Source: Nitrospinota bacterium (GTDB lineage: Bacteria; UBA8248). Taken from it: DNA of 5,882 bases. The notes under the pieces were generated by a model. It searched no databases. It was not told the DNA's origin and worked only from the letters and a program-made list of their open reading frames with translations. The stretch spans positions 27,690 through 33,571 of the forward strand of contig DNYS01000266.1 in the NCBI GenBank assembly GCA_003506735.1, in the 5' to 3' direction. A program made the position numbers and the translations under genes. This document shows, one piece after another, positions 1 through 5,882 of the stretch. Positions within the stretch are counted from its first letter, which is position 1. Each line of letters starts with the position of its first letter.

Positions 1-117
1 CCGTTTTTTCTTTTTTCTGCGGACCGACCTTCTCTTCTTTTTTCTTTTCTTTTTACGGATAGCCTTTTTTTTCTTCCGTTTTTTATCGGTCCGAATTTTC
101 TTTTTCGGTTTTTTCCG
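1..117 (-). other. Poly-basic low-complexity segment of TolA
   Basis: These bases encode TolA residues 121-159, of which I count 31 as Lys or Arg. The plus strand is an almost pure pyrimidine tract with T runs at 4-9, 11-16, 38-43, 65-72 and 79-84. On the coding strand these are A6 to A8 runs, which are prone to slippage. The segment is strikingly AT-rich against the GC-rich surroundings, as Lys codons require. The reading frame stays open through all of it in the tolA frame, while the other two minus-strand frames meet stop codons by position 83 and position 132. Its right boundary is approximate and its left end lies outside the window. Confidence 0.8.
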
Positions 118-477
118 CTCCGGTTCGGCCTCTATCTTTCTCGCTTTTGGGCCGCCGGATATGGGCGGCAATTGGAAATCTTCGATCCGGTCGCCCGATT
201 TTCCGCGCGCCGAGCCGCCGGGAATCTGATCCGCCCCGACCAGACTGACCGCCGTCCCGCTCCCGTAGAAACGGTAGTTCGCGGACGAAGGCGACCACGC
301 CACCGCCGCAAACAACACGACGTGCAAAGCGATAGAGATGCACCAAGCCCACCGGAACCTCCGGTCGCCGAGCAGGGAGCGCGCGCCCTCGAAATGCGAG
401 GCGCCGCCCCGCAACCCAAGCTGGGCGCTCCCGCCAGGGTCTCCCTCCCGGAAACGGGCGAATGGACGCTTTGCCAT
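1..477 (-). CDS. tolA: TolA-like envelope-spanning protein, N-terminal part (cut by left window edge)
   Basis: This is the inner-membrane-anchored arm of the Tol-Pal system; TolA normally reaches across the periplasm and is driven by the TolQR proton channel. The frame is open from an ATG at 477 to the window edge (159 codons, no stop). Residues 1-42 are cytoplasmic and basic. One membrane helix follows at about 43-61, with the S-x3-H motif (S48, H52) and the run SIALHVVLFAAVAW. This is very close to the E. coli TolA helix, where S18 and H22 are the equivalents. Residues 62-118 are a periplasmic stretch rich in Gly/Ser/Pro. From about 121 the chain becomes almost pure Lys/Arg. The gene is third in tolQRA, 15 bp after tolR, with a weak AGGA ribosome binding site. 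The cytoplasmic tail is longer than in E. coli (about 13 residues). A TonB is possible because the C-terminal domain is not visible, but helix and gene order favour TolA. Confidence 0.85.
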   Translation of the reverse strand, partial: MAKRPFARFREGDPGGSAQLGLRGGASHFEGARSLLGDRRFRWAWCISIALHVVLFAAVAWSPSSANYRFYGSGTAVSLVGADQIPGGSARGKSGDRIEDFQLPPISGGPKARKIEAEPERKKPKKKIRTDKKRKKKKAIRKKKRKKKRRSVRRKKKKR

Positions 478-492
478 GGGAGGTATCCTGTC

Positions 493-951
493 TCAGCGGC
501 CGCGCCGGCGGCGGCGGGATTTCCCGCCCCGGCGCTCAAGAGCGTCCGTCACCATGTTCAGGCGGGTGATTCCGGCCTTCCGGACGACGGCCATCGTCTT
601 CACCACAATCCCGTAGGGAACCGCCCGATCGGCGCGCAGGAAAATCTCTTTCCGCGCCCGGCTTTTGAACAAAGTTGCCAGCTTCACGCCGAGCTCCGAC
701 AGCAGGACCGGGCGGTCGTTGACAAAAAGGTCTTGGTTGATGTCCACCGTGATGACAACGGCATCCTCGGCGGCCGTCGAGGGAGCGGCGGCGACGGCGG
801 GCAGGTCCACGTTGACCTGGCTCCTGTGCTGCTCGAGCAACGGGGCCGTAACCATGAATATGATCAGCAGGACGAGCATCACATCCACGAGGGGTGTGAC
901 GTTGATTTCCGCCAGGTGTGTGCCGCCGCCGCGGCTGATATTCGCAGCCAA
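493..951 (-). CDS. tolR: TolR (ExbD/TolR family proton-channel subunit)
   Basis: TolR pairs with TolQ in the inner membrane to form the proton-driven motor that powers TolA. The protein has 152 residues, close to E. coli TolR. A short cytoplasmic head leads into the family signature E15-I-N-V-T-P-L-V-D23, and one membrane helix follows at about 21-38. D23 is the conserved proton-carrying aspartate and falls at exactly the E. coli position. Residues 39-140 form the periplasmic ExbD/TolR domain, and the chain ends in a strongly basic tail (five Arg in a row). The start is TTG, translated as Met. It is chosen because GGAGG lies 5 nt upstream, because no ATG fits, and because this start aligns D23 with E. 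coli. It lies 15 bp after tolQ and 15 bp before tolA, clearly in one operon. ExbD is the alternative name, but the neighbours favour TolR. Confidence 0.93.
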   Translation of the reverse strand: MAANISRGGGTHLAEINVTPLVDVMLVLLIIFMVTAPLLEQHRSQVNVDLPAVAAAPSTAAEDAVVITVDINQDLFVNDRPVLLSELGVKLATLFKSRARKEIFLRADRAVPYGIVVKTMAVVRKAGITRLNMVTDALERRGGKSRRRRRGR

Positions 952-956
952 GATCG

Positions 957-961
957 CCTCC
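957..961 (-). promoter_or_regulatory. Ribosome binding site of tolR
   Basis: GGAGG on the minus strand lies 5 nt before the TTG at 951-949. This strong site is what supports a TTG start for tolR. Confidence 0.8.
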
Positions 962-966
962 GGCGT

Positions 967-1719
967 TTACATGGTCATGAAATGGCGGCCTACGAGATTG
1001 AGAAAATCCGCGGTGAAATTTTCGATATCATCCGCGAGAATCTTGATACGATTCTGTAAATGGTTGTAAGCGATTACGGCGGGAATCGCAGCCGCCAGCC
1101 CCAGCGCCGTCGCGATCAGGGCCTCGCTGATGCCGGGCGCCACGACGGCCAGACCGGCGGCCCCCTGGGTCCCGATATCGCGGAACGAGTTCATGATCCC
1201 CCAAACCGTACCGAAAAGCCCGATAAACGGCGATGCGCTGGCGGTGGTGGCCAGAAACGTGATGAGACGCTCCAGGCTTGAAATCTCATGATTCGCCGCG
1301 CGTCTGAGCGCGCGTTCCACGCTTTCGACCCCCGAAAGCTCCGCGGTTAATACATTTGTGTCCTCAGCGCCGCCTTTTGTTCTCGCCTGGAGAACCTGCT
1401 CCGCCTCCCGGTATCCCGCCGCGAAAACCTCGGCGATCGGGTTCCCCTCGATGGCGAGGGCCTCCTCGTAGAGCTGATCCAGCCGTTTGGCCTGCCAGAA
1501 TGCCGCCAGGAATTCATCGCAGCTTCTCTTGGCGCGGCGGAGTTCGAGCACCTTCCAGATAATGATCGTCCAGGAAGTCAGGGAGAAAAAAACCAGTATC
1601 AGCAGCACAAAGAAAACCACTCCGACGGAGCCAAAGGCGAGGCTCCATACGTCGATTCCGGCCGGCGCCGGGGGCATGGATTCGCTAACGGATAAAGCGG
1701 GAGCCAGAATCGCCTGCAA
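967..1719 (-). CDS. tolQ: TolQ (MotA/TolQ/ExbB proton-channel family)
   Basis: TolQ is the polytopic inner-membrane subunit of the Tol motor. The 250-residue product (E. coli 230) has a hydrophobic helix at about 24-46, a long cytoplasmic loop (about 60-150), and two further helices at about 152-176 and 188-217. The second helix carries the family hallmark [14 protein letters not shown] and the third carries [15 protein letters not shown] and [10 protein letters not shown]171 and T204 are 33 residues apart and match the functional T145 and T178 of E. coli TolQ. The start is TTG at 1719, with GGAGG 6 nt upstream. A TTG two codons earlier (1725) touches the GGAGG and is too close, and the ATG at codon 15 of this protein has no ribosome binding site. 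It is the first gene of the leftward operon; no ybgC precedes it, unlike in E. coli. ExbB is the alternative, but the sequence is closer to TolQ. Confidence 0.93.
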   Translation of the reverse strand: MQAILAPALSVSESMPPAPAGIDVWSLAFGSVGVVFFVLLILVFFSLTSWTIIIWKVLELRRAKRSCDEFLAAFWQAKRLDQLYEEALAIEGNPIAEVFAAGYREAEQVLQARTKGGAEDTNVLTAELSGVESVERALRRAANHEISSLERLITFLATTASASPFIGLFGTVWGIMNSFRDIGTQGAAGLAVVAPGISEALIATALGLAAAIPAVIAYNHLQNRIKILADDIENFTADFLNLVGRHFMTM

Positions 1720-1725
1720 AACCAA

Positions 1726-1730
1726 CCTCC
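1726..1730 (-). promoter_or_regulatory. Ribosome binding site of tolQ
   Basis: GGAGG on the minus strand lies 6 nt before the TTG at 1719-1717. It decides between two in-frame TTG codons, because the upstream one at 1725 directly abuts the site. Confidence 0.8.
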
Positions 1731-1745
1731 AAGGACGGGCAAGGA

Positions 1746-1774
1746 AGTATTGCTTTTTTAAAAAAGCCCGTCAA
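1746..1774 (-). promoter_or_regulatory. Predicted sigma70-type promoter of tolQRA
   Basis: On the minus strand there is a -35 box TTGACG (plus positions 1774-1769), a 17-bp spacer and a -10 box AATACT (1751-1746). They match the consensus at 5 of 6 and 4 of 6 bases. Transcription would start near 1739, leaving a leader of about 20 nt that contains the tolQ ribosome binding site. The spacer is almost wholly occupied by a T6A6 palindrome. This is prediction by inspection only. Confidence 0.6.
1752..1767. repeat. Perfect 16-bp palindrome GCTTTTTTAAAAAAGC inside the tolQ promoter spacer
   Basis: The sequence is identical on both strands. It is flanked by a second pair of inverted arms, GTATTG at 1747-1752 and CAATAC at 1772-1777, which overlap the leftward -10 and -35 boxes. 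The arms are not concentric with the inner palindrome, since 5 extra bases lie on the right side. It could be an operator, or a T-tract/A-tract element that affects DNA shape. It does not look like a terminator, because it has no GC-rich stem and no loop and it lies upstream of both operons. Confidence 0.7.
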
Positions 1775-1796
1775 TACAAATTGCTTCAGCGATTCG

Positions 1797-1826
1797 TTGA
1801 CATCAATTCTAAGCTCCGGCCATAAT
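1797..1826 (+). promoter_or_regulatory. Predicted sigma70-type promoter of the M20-slt-anmK operon
   Basis: A perfect -35 box TTGACA (1797-1802) is followed after 18 bp by CATAAT (1821-1826), a 5 of 6 match to the -10 consensus. Transcription would begin near 1833, about 26 nt before the ATG at 1859. The -35 boxes of the two diverging promoters lie only 22 bp apart, so a single regulator could affect both. Prediction by inspection. Confidence 0.65.
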
Positions 1827-1858
1827 CGGTTTCCTAAACCGCCTGCAGGTTTTTGTCC

Positions 1859-3067
1859 ATGACGCTCGATCAGGTGAAATCAGCCGTTTGCGGGAATATC
1901 GATAAAGCCGCACCCGCGCTATGGGCCATTTCCCTCGACCTGCACCGCCATCCCGAAACCGCCTTTCAGGAAAAGCGCGCCAGCGCCGCTATCGCCCAAT
2001 TTTTAGAAGACCGGGGGTTTCGCGTCGAGCGGGGGGTGGCCAACCTCCCCACCGCCTTCCGGGCCAAACGCTCCGCCAAGGGCAGAAACAAGCCAGCCGT
2101 CTCATTCATGGCCGAATACGACGCCCTGCCCGGGCTGGGCCATGCCTGCGGACACAATGTCATCGCCATGGCCAGCGCCGGAGCGGGGGCCGCGCTGGCG
2201 GGCACATTAGAGCCGGACAAAGGAGGCATCCAGGTCCTCGGAACGCCCGCCGAGGAGGGCGGGGGCGGAAAGGTCATCATGGCGAAAAACGGCCTTTTCC
2301 ACCGGCTGGACGCCAACATGATGATGCACCCCTCGGCGGAAACACGGACGGATGTGAACTTCCTCGCCCTGGCCGAACTTCGGTTCCGGTTTTTCGGAAA
2401 AGCCTCCCACGCCTCGGTCGCTCCCGAAAAAGGGATCAACGCCCTGGACGGCGTTCTCGCCACCTTTAACGCCATCTCCGCCCTCAGGCAACATCTTCCC
2501 CCGGGGGACAGGGTCCACGGCATCATCACCGAAGGCGGCGAGGCGCCGAACATCGTCCCGGAAAAAGCCTCCGCCTGGTTTTACGTGAGGAGCCTAACCA
2601 CCGAGGGGCTCGAAAACCTCGTCCGGAGGGTGTCGGATTGCGCCCGCGGGGCGGCGCGCTCGGCCGGAGCCAGGCTCCGGGTGGAAAGAAATCCGATCGG
2701 ATATGCGCCCATGCGGGTCAATACAGCCCTGGCCTCCCTTTTCCGGAAAAACCTGGAGAGCCTGGGAGTCTTCGAGCCCGATCCCCTTCCTCCCCTCGCG
2801 ATGGGTTCCTCCGACGTGGGAAACGCCAGCCAGGAAGCGCCCACCATCCATCCCGAGATCCAGATGGTCCCGCCGGAGGTTTCGGCGCACACCCATGCCT
2901 TCGCCGAGGCGGCGGGAGGCGCGAAAGGAAGAAAAACCCTCGTTTTAGGAGCGAAAGCTCTGGCCATGACCGGCGTGGATATTCTTCTCGATAAAGAAGC
3001 CAGGGCCCGCGTCAGGTCCGAATTCCAGTTCCGCGGCGGGCGGGCCCTAAAAAATGCCCCCAAATGA
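1859..3067 (+). CDS. M20-family metallo-amidohydrolase/dipeptidase (AbgB / Acy1L2 / PM20D2-like)
   Basis: This is a predicted cytoplasmic metal-dependent hydrolase of 402 residues, full length for the family, with no signal peptide. Family members cut amide bonds of small peptides or acylated amino acids; relatives include p-aminobenzoyl-glutamate hydrolase AbgB and the beta-alanyl-lysine dipeptidase PM20D2. Visible motifs, numbered from the ATG at 1859: EYDALPGLGHACGHN with D88, C97 and H99, GTPAEEGGGGK with E132 and E133, H157 in MMMHPS, and the late His of the HTH segment (H344). Together these supply the expected metal-binding and catalytic side chains. The middle part, from GKASHAS (about 180) to APNIVP, matches the lid/dimerisation domain. 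The ATG is preferred over an in-frame TTG at 1853, because AGG at 1847-1849 spaces better to it. It is first in the rightward operon, and its 3' end overlaps slt by 14 bp. The true substrate cannot be read from the sequence. Confidence 0.88.
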   Translation: MTLDQVKSAVCGNIDKAAPALWAISLDLHRHPETAFQEKRASAAIAQFLEDRGFRVERGVANLPTAFRAKRSAKGRNKPAVSFMAEYDALPGLGHACGHNVIAMASAGAGAALAGTLEPDKGGIQVLGTPAEEGGGGKVIMAKNGLFHRLDANMMMHPSAETRTDVNFLALAELRFRFFGKASHASVAPEKGINALDGVLATFNAISALRQHLPPGDRVHGIITEGGEAPNIVPEKASAWFYVRSLTTEGLENLVRRVSDCARGAARSAGARLRVERNPIGYAPMRVNTALASLFRKNLESLGVFEPDPLPPLAMGSSDVGNASQEAPTIHPEIQMVPPEVSAHTHAFAEAAGGAKGRKTLVLGAKALAMTGVDILLDKEARARVRSEFQFRGGRALKNAPK

Positions 3068-5393
3068 TCGAACCCGCATAATGGGCCAAAGGACCGCTTT
3101 ATGGACCCTGGCGCTGCTTCCGATCTCCGCCCTCGTTTCCATTTCCGAATCCCGGGCCGCCCCGAAAAAAAACCTGTGGATTCCCATTCCCTCCCTGGCC
3201 GCTCCAAATAAAAGCCTGAAAATTCCCATACCCCCGGTCCCCCCACCCTCACAAAAAGCGCCCCGAAAACGGGCGAAGGCACCGAAAATTTCTCCCCTTC
3301 CGAAATTTGTCCTCGAACGGATCGAAAAAAGAAATTACGAGGGGCTGATCGACGGGCTCAGGGGCCAAACGTCTGACTGGAATGGCCGCCGGCCCTTTTT
3401 GTTCGGGTATGCCTACCTCAAGATGGGCCGCTACCGCGATGCCGTTTTTCATCTGAAAAGAGCCCTGCGCCAAGCCCCCGACCTCAAGGGCTACATCCTC
3501 CACTTCATGGCAAAAGCATCGTTGGCGGCGGGCGATGACGAGGCGGCGCGAAAAACGCTGGAAAAACGGGTCCGTCTCGGCCGGGCGGGTCCCCGAGGCC
3601 CATTCTCTCTGGAGACGCTCGCCCGGCTGGAACTCAAGGAGGGAAGGCCCCTCCGCGCCGCAAACTGGCTCCGGGAGCTGGTCCGGCGTTTTCCGGACCA
3701 TGAAAAGGCGGCCACCTTCATCGCCCGTCGGGCGGAAGCGCTGGACAGGGCCGGGAAGACGCGGGACGCCGCCCTCGCCTGGCGTCGGATCTGGCTGCGC
3801 TATCCGGAAAGCGCCATCTCGAAACGCGGCCTGGCCCGGTCCAGGGCGCTGGGGCAAAACGTAACCCCCCCTCTTAGGCCCATCGGGCCACGCGACCACT
3901 TTCTTCGGGCGCGGCACCTTCAAAAGGCGAATCACCATGAAAAAGCCCTGAATGGATTCCGCGAGTTGAACCGGCTTTTTCCAGATTCCCCCTTCCGGCG
4001 CCAGGCGGCCCTGTACTCCTCGTTCGCGCTGTTTGCGCTCCGAAAAACGGTCCGGGCCGCCAACGCGCTGGCGGCGTCGCTTCATCTGGTTCCGCCCGGC
4101 TCCCCGAACCGCATGCGGATCCGGTTCTATCTTTCCAGAAACCACCTGCGCCGCCACGATCAACCCGCCTTCGAGATGGAGGCACGGGCGCTTTTGGAGG
4201 AAACGCCCGAAGGCATCTGGGCGGCGCGCACGCGCTACCTTCTCGCCAGGGTCAGCGAGGACGATAAGAACTTCGAAACGGCCGTCCGCTACTATCGGGA
4301 GGTGATTCAAAAACACCCCTATTCACCGCACGCCCTGAAAGCCCGCTGGCAACTCTCCTGGATCCGGTTCCAGAAAAAAGAATACCCGGAGGCGTTCCGG
4401 GGTTTCGAGGAAATGGAACGCCTCTATCTGAATCACCGGCTCGCCTCATCGGCCCTTTTTTGGGGGGCGGTCTCCGCCCAGAGATCGGGGGAGCGCGAGA
4501 AGGCGCAGGCGCTTTTCCGGAAAAGCGCCCAGAAGTACCGCCACCGCTACTACGGACAACTCTCCCGGAAAGCCCTTCGGCGAATGGCGAAAAAAACAGG
4601 ACTCCCGTCCAAACCTCTTCCGCTTCCGGCCGCCGGCTACCGGGACTGGCTTCGCCCCCCCGCCGGATCGGTTGGGCAGGCGTCGCTCCCCGGATGGCGC
4701 GCGGCGGAGATACTCGCCTCAATGGGATTCCACCTGATGGCGGCCGAGGAATTCAAGCGAATGGGCCCCGCGCGTTATTTCAGGTTCCGCGCGGCCCGTT
4801 CGTATTTCCGGGGCGGGCGGAACGACATGGCTATCCGGATTATGCATAAATCGTTCTGGGACGCCGTCCGGTCGGGCGGCAAGGATCTCCCGCGGGAGTT
4901 TTGGAAAATCGTCTTCCCGCTGCACCCGGCGAAAAAGAGACCGGGAGATGCCGATCCGCTTCTGGTCAACGCCATCATCCGTGCGGAAAGCCTCTTCGAC
5001 CGGAGAGCCTTCTCGCGCGCGGGGGCCATCGGCCTGATGCAGATCATGCCCGCCACCGGCCGCCAGCTATCGAAAAAGCTCAAAATCCGCCTGCAGTCGT
5101 CCGACAAGCTGTTCGACCCCAAACTGAACGTCCGCCTCGGCGCCCGTTATCTGGGCGATTTGGTGAGCGAATTCAAGGGTGCCCTGGTGCCGGCCATCGC
5201 CAGCTACAATGCGGGAAAGAGGGTGGCGAAAAAGTGGTGGCGAACCCGCGGGGAGGAATCCATCGAATCGTTCGTGGAGCGAATTCCGTATCAAGAAACG
5301 CGAAACTATGTAAAAAAAGTTCTGGGCTACTACCGCGAGTACCAGCGCATCTACGCCCCCTCCCAAACATCCACGGCGCACGCCGGGCGGTGA
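3054..5393 (+). CDS. slt: Soluble lytic murein transglycosylase (Slt70-like, with TPR-type superhelix)
   Basis: This periplasmic enzyme cleaves the MurNAc-GlcNAc bond of peptidoglycan and leaves 1,6-anhydro-MurNAc ends. Of 779 residues (E. coli Slt70 has about 645), 1-35 form a signal peptide with a hydrophobic core at about 15-30 and a likely cut after A35 (S-R-A). A Pro/Lys-rich linker follows (36-80), then helical repeats of TPR type from about 85 to 600, for example 112-145, 186-215, 391-421 and 427-456. The C-terminal SLT domain spans about 632-767. It carries the catalytic E645 in IIRAES, then GLMQIMP (660-666), ASYNAG (716-721) and the RIPYQETRNYV segment (743-753). The ATG at 3054 overlaps the M20 gene by 14 bp. 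An in-frame ATG at 3081 would also leave a signal peptide, and neither has a strong ribosome binding site. anmK follows after 1 bp, which suggests coupled expression. I saw no frameshift or missing catalytic residue. Confidence 0.93.
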   Translation: MPPNDRTRIMGQRTALWTLALLPISALVSISESRAAPKKNLWIPIPSLAAPNKSLKIPIPPVPPPSQKAPRKRAKAPKISPLPKFVLERIEKRNYEGLIDGLRGQTSDWNGRRPFLFGYAYLKMGRYRDAVFHLKRALRQAPDLKGYILHFMAKASLAAGDDEAARKTLEKRVRLGRAGPRGPFSLETLARLELKEGRPLRAANWLRELVRRFPDHEKAATFIARRAEALDRAGKTRDAALAWRRIWLRYPESAISKRGLARSRALGQNVTPPLRPIGPRDHFLRARHLQKANHHEKALNGFRELNRLFPDSPFRRQAALYSSFALFALRKTVRAANALAASLHLVPPGSPNRMRIRFYLSRNHLRRHDQPAFEMEARALLEETPEGIWAARTRYLLARVSEDDKNFETAVRYYREVIQKHPYSPHALKARWQLSWIRFQKKEYPEAFRGFEEMERLYLNHRLASSALFWGAVSAQRSGEREKAQALFRKSAQKYRHRYYGQLSRKALRRMAKKTGLPSKPLPLPAAGYRDWLRPPAGSVGQASLPGWRAAEILASMGFHLMAAEEFKRMGPARYFRFRAARSYFRGGRNDMAIRIMHKSFWDAVRSGGKDLPREFWKIVFPLHPAKKRPGDADPLLVNAIIRAESLFDRRAFSRAGAIGLMQIMPATGRQLSKKLKIRLQSSDKLFDPKLNVRLGARYLGDLVSEFKGALVPAIASYNAGKRVAKKWWRTRGEESIESFVERIPYQETRNYVKKVLGYYREYQRIYAPSQTSTAHAGR
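3156..3239 (+). repeat. Two tandem 42-bp (14-residue) units just after the Slt signal peptide
   Basis: Residues 35-48 (AAPKKNLWIPIPSL) and 49-62 (AAPNKSLKIPIPPV) line up with 9 of 14 identical residues and no gaps. The repeat falls in the low-complexity linker between the signal peptide and the helical superhelix. The DNA copies have diverged, mainly at third positions and in a few residues, so this is not a recent duplication. Confidence 0.7.
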
Positions 5394-5394
5394 C

Positions 5395-5882
5395 ATGAAT
5401 TCTCTCGCGTCGCGAACGCATACGGCCATCGGTCTGATGTCGGGCACCTCGGCGGACGGGGTGGACGTGGCGCTGGTGCGGATCGCCTTGGGCCCCCCGC
5501 CCCGGGCGGAGGTTCTCGATTTTCGCTCGGTTCGCTACCCCGCCGGACTGCGCCGCCGGGTGTTGGCCGCCGCCGGCGAGCCGGGGTCCCCCACCCCGGA
5601 AATCTGCTCCCTTCACCAGGAAATTGGAGAGGCATTCGCCGGCGCCGCCATGAGCCTGTTAGAGGCGGGCCAGATAGAGTCAAGATCGGTGGACTTCATC
5701 GGCAGCCACGGCCAGACGGTCCGCCATCTTCCGGAAGGGGGAGAGGGGCCGGAAGGGCCGCTCGCGCCCTCGACGCTGCAAATCGGAGACCCCGCCGTCA
5801 TCGCCGAGCGAACGGGCTGCACCGTGATCTCCGACTTCCGGGCGCGCGACGTGGCGGCGGGCGGCATGGGCGCGCCGCTCAC
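5395..5882 (+). CDS. anmK: Anhydro-N-acetylmuramic acid kinase, N-terminal part (cut by right window edge)
   Basis: AnmK is a cytoplasmic kinase that opens and phosphorylates 1,6-anhydro-MurNAc to MurNAc-6-phosphate, feeding recycled cell-wall sugar back into metabolism. The open frame runs 162 codons to the edge, under half of the usual length of about 370. Near the N-terminus is GLMSGTSADGVDVALV, the ATP-binding signature of the family. Later come DFIGSHGQTVRH, then STLQIGDPAVIAERTG, then SDFRARDVAAGG. These are the standard AnmK blocks in the standard order. The catalytic Asp block lies beyond the edge and cannot be checked. The start ATG is 1 bp after the slt stop, with a GGGCGG ribosome-binding-like stretch at 5385-5390 inside the slt end. 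slt makes the precursor of the AnmK substrate, so the pairing makes biochemical sense. Confidence 0.95.
   Translation, partial: MNSLASRTHTAIGLMSGTSADGVDVALVRIALGPPPRAEVLDFRSVRYPAGLRRRVLAAAGEPGSPTPEICSLHQEIGEAFAGAAMSLLEAGQIESRSVDFIGSHGQTVRHLPEGGEGPEGPLAPSTLQIGDPAVIAERTGCTVISDFRARDVAAGGMGAPL

Noticed and set aside
1..117. Pyrimidine tract with T runs considered as intergenic DNA or a terminator
   Set aside because: The tolA frame reads through all of it without a stop on the minus strand, and there is no stable stem ahead of the T runs.
172..1059. A 295-codon open frame on the plus strand, opposite tolA and tolR
   Set aside because: It lies antisense to well-recognised tolR and the tolA 5' region, has an Arg/Pro/His-rich composition typical of GC-rich shadow frames, and shows no recognisable domain.
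493..1719. Naming the pair ExbB/ExbD instead of TolQ/TolR
   Set aside because: The TolQ helices, the D23 position in TolR and the TolA-like S-x3-H helix downstream all fit Tol better. A TonB system is not fully excluded until the C-terminal domain of the third gene is seen.
1752..1767. Palindrome with T run considered as a rho-independent terminator
   Set aside because: There is no GC-rich stem, no loop and no operon end nearby; it sits between two diverging promoters.
2581..3282. A 233-codon minus-strand open frame with an apparent repeated Gly-Phe-rich motif
   Set aside because: It is antisense to the M20 gene and slt. The apparent repeat is only the reverse reading of the 42-bp tandem units in the slt linker.
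3249..4316. A 355-codon open frame on the minus strand inside slt
   Set aside because: It is antisense to the TPR-type part of slt, which is supported by signal peptide, repeats and catalytic domain in one continuous frame; composition is that of a shadow frame.
1..5882. CRISPR arrays, tRNA or rRNA genes, insertion sequences, phage genes
   Set aside because: Nearly all of the window is accounted for by six recognisable protein genes; I saw no spaced direct repeats, transposase motifs or RNA-gene signatures.

Overview
The window comes from a GC-rich Gram-negative (diderm) bacterium. It carries an inner-membrane TolQ-TolR-TolA energy-transducing system, which implies an outer membrane. It also carries a periplasmic lytic transglycosylase next to a cytoplasmic anhydro-MurNAc kinase, which implies recycling of peptidoglycan. 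The sequence does not allow a safe assignment to a phylum. Nothing looks like a phage, plasmid, insertion sequence, CRISPR array or RNA gene. Coding density is very high.

Layout: two operons diverge from a short intergenic region at about 1720-1858. Leftward (minus strand) run tolQ (1719-967), tolR (951-493) and the 5' part of tolA (477 to beyond the left edge). Each pair is separated by 15 bp. tolQ and tolR both appear to start at TTG behind a GGAGG ribosome binding site. Rightward (plus strand) run an M20-family metallo-amidohydrolase of the AbgB/Acy1L2 type (1859-3067), a long soluble lytic transglycosylase (3054-5393) that overlaps it by 14 bp, and the 5' part of anmK (5395 to beyond the right edge), which starts 1 bp after the preceding stop codon.

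The intergenic region holds a good sigma70-type promoter for each direction. The rightward one is TTGACA-18 bp-CATAAT. The leftward one is TTGACG-17 bp-AATACT, and its spacer contains a perfect 16-bp palindrome made of an oligo-T run followed by an oligo-A run.

The genes fit one theme, the cell envelope. Slt cuts murein and releases 1,6-anhydro-muropeptides. AnmK phosphorylates the anhydro sugar so that it can re-enter metabolism. TolQRA spans the envelope and is tied in other bacteria to outer-membrane constriction and septal peptidoglycan remodelling. Whether the M20 hydrolase acts on peptides from the same turnover pathway is an inference from its overlap with slt. I do not see a clearly new biological system. 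The points most worth a second look are the nearly pure Lys/Arg linker of TolA, the M20-slt-anmK arrangement, and the palindrome inside the tolQ promoter.
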